This document shows, piece after piece, positions 60,884-64,000 of a stretch of 64,000 nt of DNA. The DNA is taken from positions 1 to 64,000 of the forward strand of contig CAYXVZ010000011.1 in assembly GCA_964468345.1 (NCBI GenBank), given 5' to 3'. Each line of letters opens with the position of its first letter. Position 1 is the stretch's first letter. A program made the translations under genes and the position numbers. This stretch comes from DALYLB01 sp964468345. Lineage in GTDB: Bacteria; Acidobacteriota; Blastocatellia; RBC074. The notes under the pieces were generated by a model. That model was not told the DNA's origin. It was given only the letters and a program-made list of their open reading frames with translations, and did no database searches.

Positions 60884-60930
60884 TCCCATCAAGGTAGGAC
60901 AGGTTCCCAACCTGTCCTACCTTGATGGGA
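60884..60930. repeat. Perfect 22-bp hairpin, AACCTGTCCTACC family
   Basis: Arms 60884-60905 and 60909-60930 around CCC, 13 bases after the binding-protein stop. Confidence 0.95.
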
Positions 60931-60949
60931 CGAATGAATATCGGTGGCG

Positions 60950-60996
60950 CCATCACCTGGTAGGACAGGTTGGGAACCTGTCCTACCAGGTGATGG
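60950..60996. repeat. Perfect 22-bp hairpin, AACCTGTCCTACC family, second copy
   Basis: Arms 60950-60971 and 60975-60996 around GGG. The core GGTAGGACAGGTT is shared with the hairpin at 60884 but the outer bases differ (CCATCACC here, TCCCATCAA there), each still perfectly paired. The pair sits between the binding-protein and permease genes, a spot where mRNA hairpins often set binding-protein excess. Confidence 0.95.
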
Positions 60997-61039
60997 AAAC
61001 TTGACATCAATCTAAAAACATTTGATTGAATACGAAAAG

Positions 61040-61984
61040 ATGAATCGGTCTGCCCGGATCATAGCTCGTTTGGCGGAGACGCTCCTCACGCTGCTTGGGG
61101 CCAGCGTATTGATCTGGGCCTTGCTGCCATTGGCGCCGGGCGATCCGGCGCTGCGCACGCTGCAGGCGCTCGGCAACGACGCGCCGCGGCCGGCCGAGGT
61201 GGAGGCGCTGCGCGAAAAGCTCGCCCTCGATCGCCCGCTGCCGTTGCAATATCTCTCTTGGCTCGGTCGCGCATTTGGCGGCGATCTGTCGCTCTCGTGG
61301 CAATCGGGCAAACCGGTCCGGGAAGAGATAGCGCGCCGGTTGCCGGCCACGGCGTTGCTGGCCGCGGTTACGTTGCTGTTCTCGATCCTTCTGTCGTTCG
61401 CGATCGCGCTGGTCAGCGCGGCGTTCGAGAATCGATGGCCCGATCGCGCGTTGCAAATGCTCACGCAGCTCGCCGCCTCGATTCCCGGCTTTCTGCTCGG
61501 ATTATTGCTGCTGCAATTCGTCGTGCTTCGCTTCGGCATCGGACGAATCGTCGCCGCAGGCTCCATGGAAGATGTATGGCTGCCCGCGCTGTGCCTGGCG
61601 GCCGCGCGCGGGGCGGAGTGGGCGCAACTGCTGCGAGCAGGGCTGCTCGATGCGCTGCAGGCGCGATATTCATTGGTGGCCGCGGCCCGAGGCGCAAGCC
61701 AGGGGCGCATTCTGTTGCGATATGCGTTGCCGAATGCGATGCTGCCCCTGCTGGCCGCGCTCGGCCGGGGCATTGGCTTGTTGCTCGGCGGCGTGGCGGT
61801 GATCGAAGCCGTTTTCTCATGGCCGGGCCTCGGCAGCTTCGCGGTCGCCGCGATTTCGGCGCGCGACCTGCCGGTGATTCAAGGCTACGTGATCTTCGCG
61901 ACGCTGTGTTATGTGTCAGCCGGCGTTCTCGCGGATCTTGCGAGCGCGTGGCTCGATCCGCGACTGCGGCCGAGGGCGGCATGA
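61040..61984 (+). CDS. ABC transporter permease (DppB/OppB/NikB type)
   Basis: 314 residues from ATG 61040; a TTG at 61022 in the same frame would add six residues. Six membrane helices with the family's N-terminal pattern (L-L-T-L-L-G-A-S-V-L-I-W-A-L-L-P-L-A-P-G-D-P-A) and the cytoplasmic EAA-like loop (L-V-A-A-A-R-G-A-S-Q-G-R-I-L-L-R-Y-A-L-P-N-A-M). The end overlaps the next gene by ATGA, indicating translational coupling. Confidence 0.9.
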   Translation: MNRSARIIARLAETLLTLLGASVLIWALLPLAPGDPALRTLQALGNDAPRPAEVEALREKLALDRPLPLQYLSWLGRAFGGDLSLSWQSGKPVREEIARRLPATALLAAVTLLFSILLSFAIALVSAAFENRWPDRALQMLTQLAASIPGFLLGLLLLQFVVLRFGIGRIVAAGSMEDVWLPALCLAAARGAEWAQLLRAGLLDALQARYSLVAAARGASQGRILLRYALPNAMLPLLAALGRGIGLLLGGVAVIEAVFSWPGLGSFAVAAISARDLPVIQGYVIFATLCYVSAGVLADLASAWLDPRLRPRAA

Positions 61985-62808
61985 AGACACGCTCGCGAAG
62001 TCTCATGCGGCGATTGTGGCTGCAACCCTCTGGCCGCGCGGGCCTGCTGCTTGCGGCCTTTCTCTGCCTGCTCGCAATCGGGGGAAGTGCGCCGCGCGGC
62101 ATCGCGCCCGAGCGAATGAATCTTTCGGAAAAACTGCTGCCGCCGTCGCGACAGCATCCGCTGGGCACTGATCAATATGGCCGCGATCAACTGGCGCGCA
62201 TCCTCGACGGCAGCCGCCGATCGGTGGGCGCGGCCGTTCTGGTGCTGGCCGGCGTTCTGATCGCCGGGCTGACGGCGGGCATCGCGGCGGGGATGATCGG
62301 CGGGTGGGTGGAGACGATCGCCATGCGCAGCATCGATGTCATGCTTGCCATTCCTTCGCTGGTGCTGGCGCTGGCGATCAGCGGATTGCTGGGCGCGGGC
62401 TACGGCAATCTTCTGCTTGCGCTGACGATTTCGAACTGGGCCTATTACGCGCGCCTTGCGCGCAGTTATGTTCGCCTGTCTCGCAACCGGCCCGATGTGA
62501 TCGCGGCGCGAATGGCGGGCATCGGCTGGCTGCGCGCAACCGCGGGACACATCGTGCCCGGCGTGGCGGTGCGCCTGGCGATCGTTGCGACGCTCGATCT
62601 GGGGACGATTATCATCGGCTTTGCGAGCCTGTCATTTCTGGGGCTCGGCGTGCAGCCGCCCGAGGCCGAATGGGGCGCGATGCTGGCCGAATCGCGATTC
62701 TATTTCAGCACGGCTCCCTGGTTGCTGATCGCGCCGGCAACGGCGATCTTTCTCAGCGTCGTTGCGGCGAATCTGATCGGCAATGCCTTGCGGGAGGCGA
62801 ATGACTGA
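61981..62808 (+). CDS. ABC transporter permease (DppC/OppC/NikC type)
   Basis: 275 residues from ATG 61981, overlapping the upstream stop by four bases. HPLGTDQYGRDQLARILDGSR is the hallmark just before the first periplasmic loop of DppC-type permeases. Helices follow at about 75-100, 115-140, 190-215 and 240-265, with a coupling helix near D-V-I-A-A-R-M-A-G-I-G-W. The 3' end overlaps the ATPase start by 8 bases. Confidence 0.9.
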   Translation: MKTRSRSLMRRLWLQPSGRAGLLLAAFLCLLAIGGSAPRGIAPERMNLSEKLLPPSRQHPLGTDQYGRDQLARILDGSRRSVGAAVLVLAGVLIAGLTAGIAAGMIGGWVETIAMRSIDVMLAIPSLVLALAISGLLGAGYGNLLLALTISNWAYYARLARSYVRLSRNRPDVIAARMAGIGWLRATAGHIVPGVAVRLAIVATLDLGTIIIGFASLSFLGLGVQPPEAEWGAMLAESRFYFSTAPWLLIAPATAIFLSVVAANLIGNALREAND

Positions 62809-64000
62809 GCCCGTATTAGAATACGTAGACGTCGAGATCGCCTATCCCAACGGCGTGCGCGCCGTGCAGGGGCTGCGCCTCGAAATCCGCGCCGGCGAAT
62901 GTCATGCGCTGGTCGGCGAATCGGGCTGCGGCAAGACGACGCTGGGCCGCGCCGCGCTGGGGCTGTTGCCCGGCGGAACCCAAATCCGCGGAACGATTCG
63001 CGCTTGTGGGATTGACGTAACGCGCGCTTCAACGGCTGCGTTGCGAGGGCTGCGGGGGCTGCGCGCCGGATTGATCGCGCAGGATCCGTTTCATGCGTTC
63101 GATCCGCTGGCGCGCGTCGAGGATCACATCGCGGAGGCCTGGCGCGCGCATCGAATGCCGCCGCCGCGAGAGCAGATTATCGAACGATTGACGGCCATGG
63201 GAATTCCCGAGGCCGACAGCAGAATAAAGCAGTCTCCGCACGAATGGAGCGGCGGCATGCTGCAACGGGCCACGATCGCCGCGGCCGCGGCGCATCGGCC
63301 CGCGCTGTTGATTGCCGATGAACCGACCAGCGCCCTCGATGCGGATCATGCCCGCAACGTGCTCGAATTGTTGCGACGCCTGCAAACGGCGGTTCTGCTG
63401 ATCAGTCATGATCTGAATCTCGTCGCGCGCTATGCGGATCGAATCACCGTCCTGCGCGATGGCCGATTAATAGAAAGCGGCACGACAGCCGAGATTACGA
63501 GCCGGCCGCGACATGCCTACACGCAAGCGCTGTTGGCGGCCTCCCCCCGGACATCCAGAGAAGAAAAAAGAACAGCCAAGCCGAACGATGAATTGATCCT
63601 TGAAGCGACGTCGCTATGCAAAGCATACTCGCAACGGGGGCGCGCCTTGCGCGCGGTCGAAAGCGTCAGCCTGCGAGTGCATCGCGGCGAAATTCTGGGC
63701 ATCCGCGGGCCTTCGGGCAGCGGCAAATCGACGCTGTTGCGATTGCTGGCGGGAATCGAGCGGCCGACCCAGGGGACGATTTCCTTTGGCCGGACACTGC
63801 TTCCGGGGGCGGTGATGCCGATTTTTCAGGATCCGGTCGGCAGCCTGGATGCGCGATGGCCGGTCTGGCGCACGCTCACCGAGCCATTGCTGGCCCGGCA
63901 TCGGCAACATCGGCCGGTACGCGCGGAGCGACAACGCATCGCACGTGAACGCCTGGATGCCGTCGGTCTGGCGGAGATCGATCTCGAAGCCCGCCCTGCA
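62801..64000 (+). CDS. ABC transporter ATPase with two nucleotide-binding domains in one chain (DppD-DppF fusion type), 3' end outside window
   Basis: 400 codons are visible from ATG 62801 and the frame is still open at 64000. Domain 1: Walker A G-E-S-G-C-G-K-T-T (residues 39-47), Q-loop I-A-Q-D-P-F-H-A-F-D-P, signature W-S-G-G-M-L-Q-R, Walker B LLIADEPTSALD, H-loop LISHDLNL, and the C-terminal H-A-Y-T-Q-A-L-L-A-A typical of peptide/nickel ATPases. Domain 2 begins near residue 265 with Walker A G-P-S-G-S-G-K-S-T and Q-loop IFQDPVGSLD. It energises the two permeases just upstream. Fused double ATPases of this type are known in other opp-like systems. Confidence 0.92.
   Translation, partial: MTEPVLEYVDVEIAYPNGVRAVQGLRLEIRAGECHALVGESGCGKTTLGRAALGLLPGGTQIRGTIRACGIDVTRASTAALRGLRGLRAGLIAQDPFHAFDPLARVEDHIAEAWRAHRMPPPREQIIERLTAMGIPEADSRIKQSPHEWSGGMLQRATIAAAAAHRPALLIADEPTSALDADHARNVLELLRRLQTAVLLISHDLNLVARYADRITVLRDGRLIESGTTAEITSRPRHAYTQALLAASPRTSREEKRTAKPNDELILEATSLCKAYSQRGRALRAVESVSLRVHRGEILGIRGPSGSGKSTLLRLLAGIERPTQGTISFGRTLLPGAVMPIFQDPVGSLDARWPVWRTLTEPLLARHRQHRPVRAERQRIARERLDAVGLAEIDLEARPA

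Overview
The window looks like a piece of an acidobacterial genome (phylum Acidobacteriota; class not resolved from sequence alone). The main reasons are five large Oar/CarboxypepD-type TonB-dependent receptors or parts of them plus a sixth truncated one, two secreted proteins carrying the C-terminal domain first catalogued in Solibacter (TIGR03437 type), a TPR plus FG-GAP/ASPIC-UnbV gene pair, Tat-exported TIM-barrel and dioxygenase-like proteins, and GC-rich coding sequence separated by AT-richer, palindrome-filled gaps. A run of 100 N at 44244-44343 inside a tandem repeat shows this is a draft assembly.

Layout. 1-2270: end of a TonB receptor, a palindrome-rich gap, an atypical OmpR-type regulator and an ECF sigma factor. 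2.3-17.3 kb: a beta-propeller surface protein (minus strand) divergent from a TonB receptor, then a subtilisin-like protease and BamA. 17.7-26.3 kb: a STAS-like protein, an IclR-HTH/LacI-effector hybrid regulator, a TonB receptor, and a TPR plus ASPIC/UnbV pair. 26.4-29.2 kb: acyltransferase and intradiol-dioxygenase-like genes (coupled) and a small receiver-like protein. 29.2-36.5 kb: a segmental duplication that holds a large S8/S53-like protease, its protease-less paralogue, an intact yjbR/mmcQ gene and a deleted copy of it, with related palindromes at the edges. 36.5-37.3 kb: a sugar-phosphate-isomerase-like protein.

37.5-55.7 kb reads as a metal, probably copper, handling island: two TonB receptors, two paralogues of a small Cys-rich membrane protein (C-G-M-x-C-C ... 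C-C-C plus His), a BNR-repeat protein with a C-P-C-C motif, a helical periplasmic protein, a cytochrome c-MbnP fusion followed out of frame by the di-heme MbnH partner, two PepSY membrane proteins, an intact and a nonsense-interrupted CusF-like copper protein, an orphan IS630-type HTH protein and a DJ-1/PfpI protein. The MbnP/MbnH junction carries a G GGA AAA heptamer in exactly the phase needed for a -1 frameshift, and MbnH has no good start codon and no signal peptide of its own. I regard this as the most interesting observation here. 55.8-64 kb: another TonB receptor and an opp/dpp/nik-like ABC transporter operon with two ATPase domains in one gene, running off the window.

The second striking theme is intergenic. 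Nearly every gap longer than about 150 bp holds a long, often near-perfect inverted repeat. At least fourteen unrelated sequence families are present, several nested inside each other, some with no spacer, and some read through as the termini of proteins.
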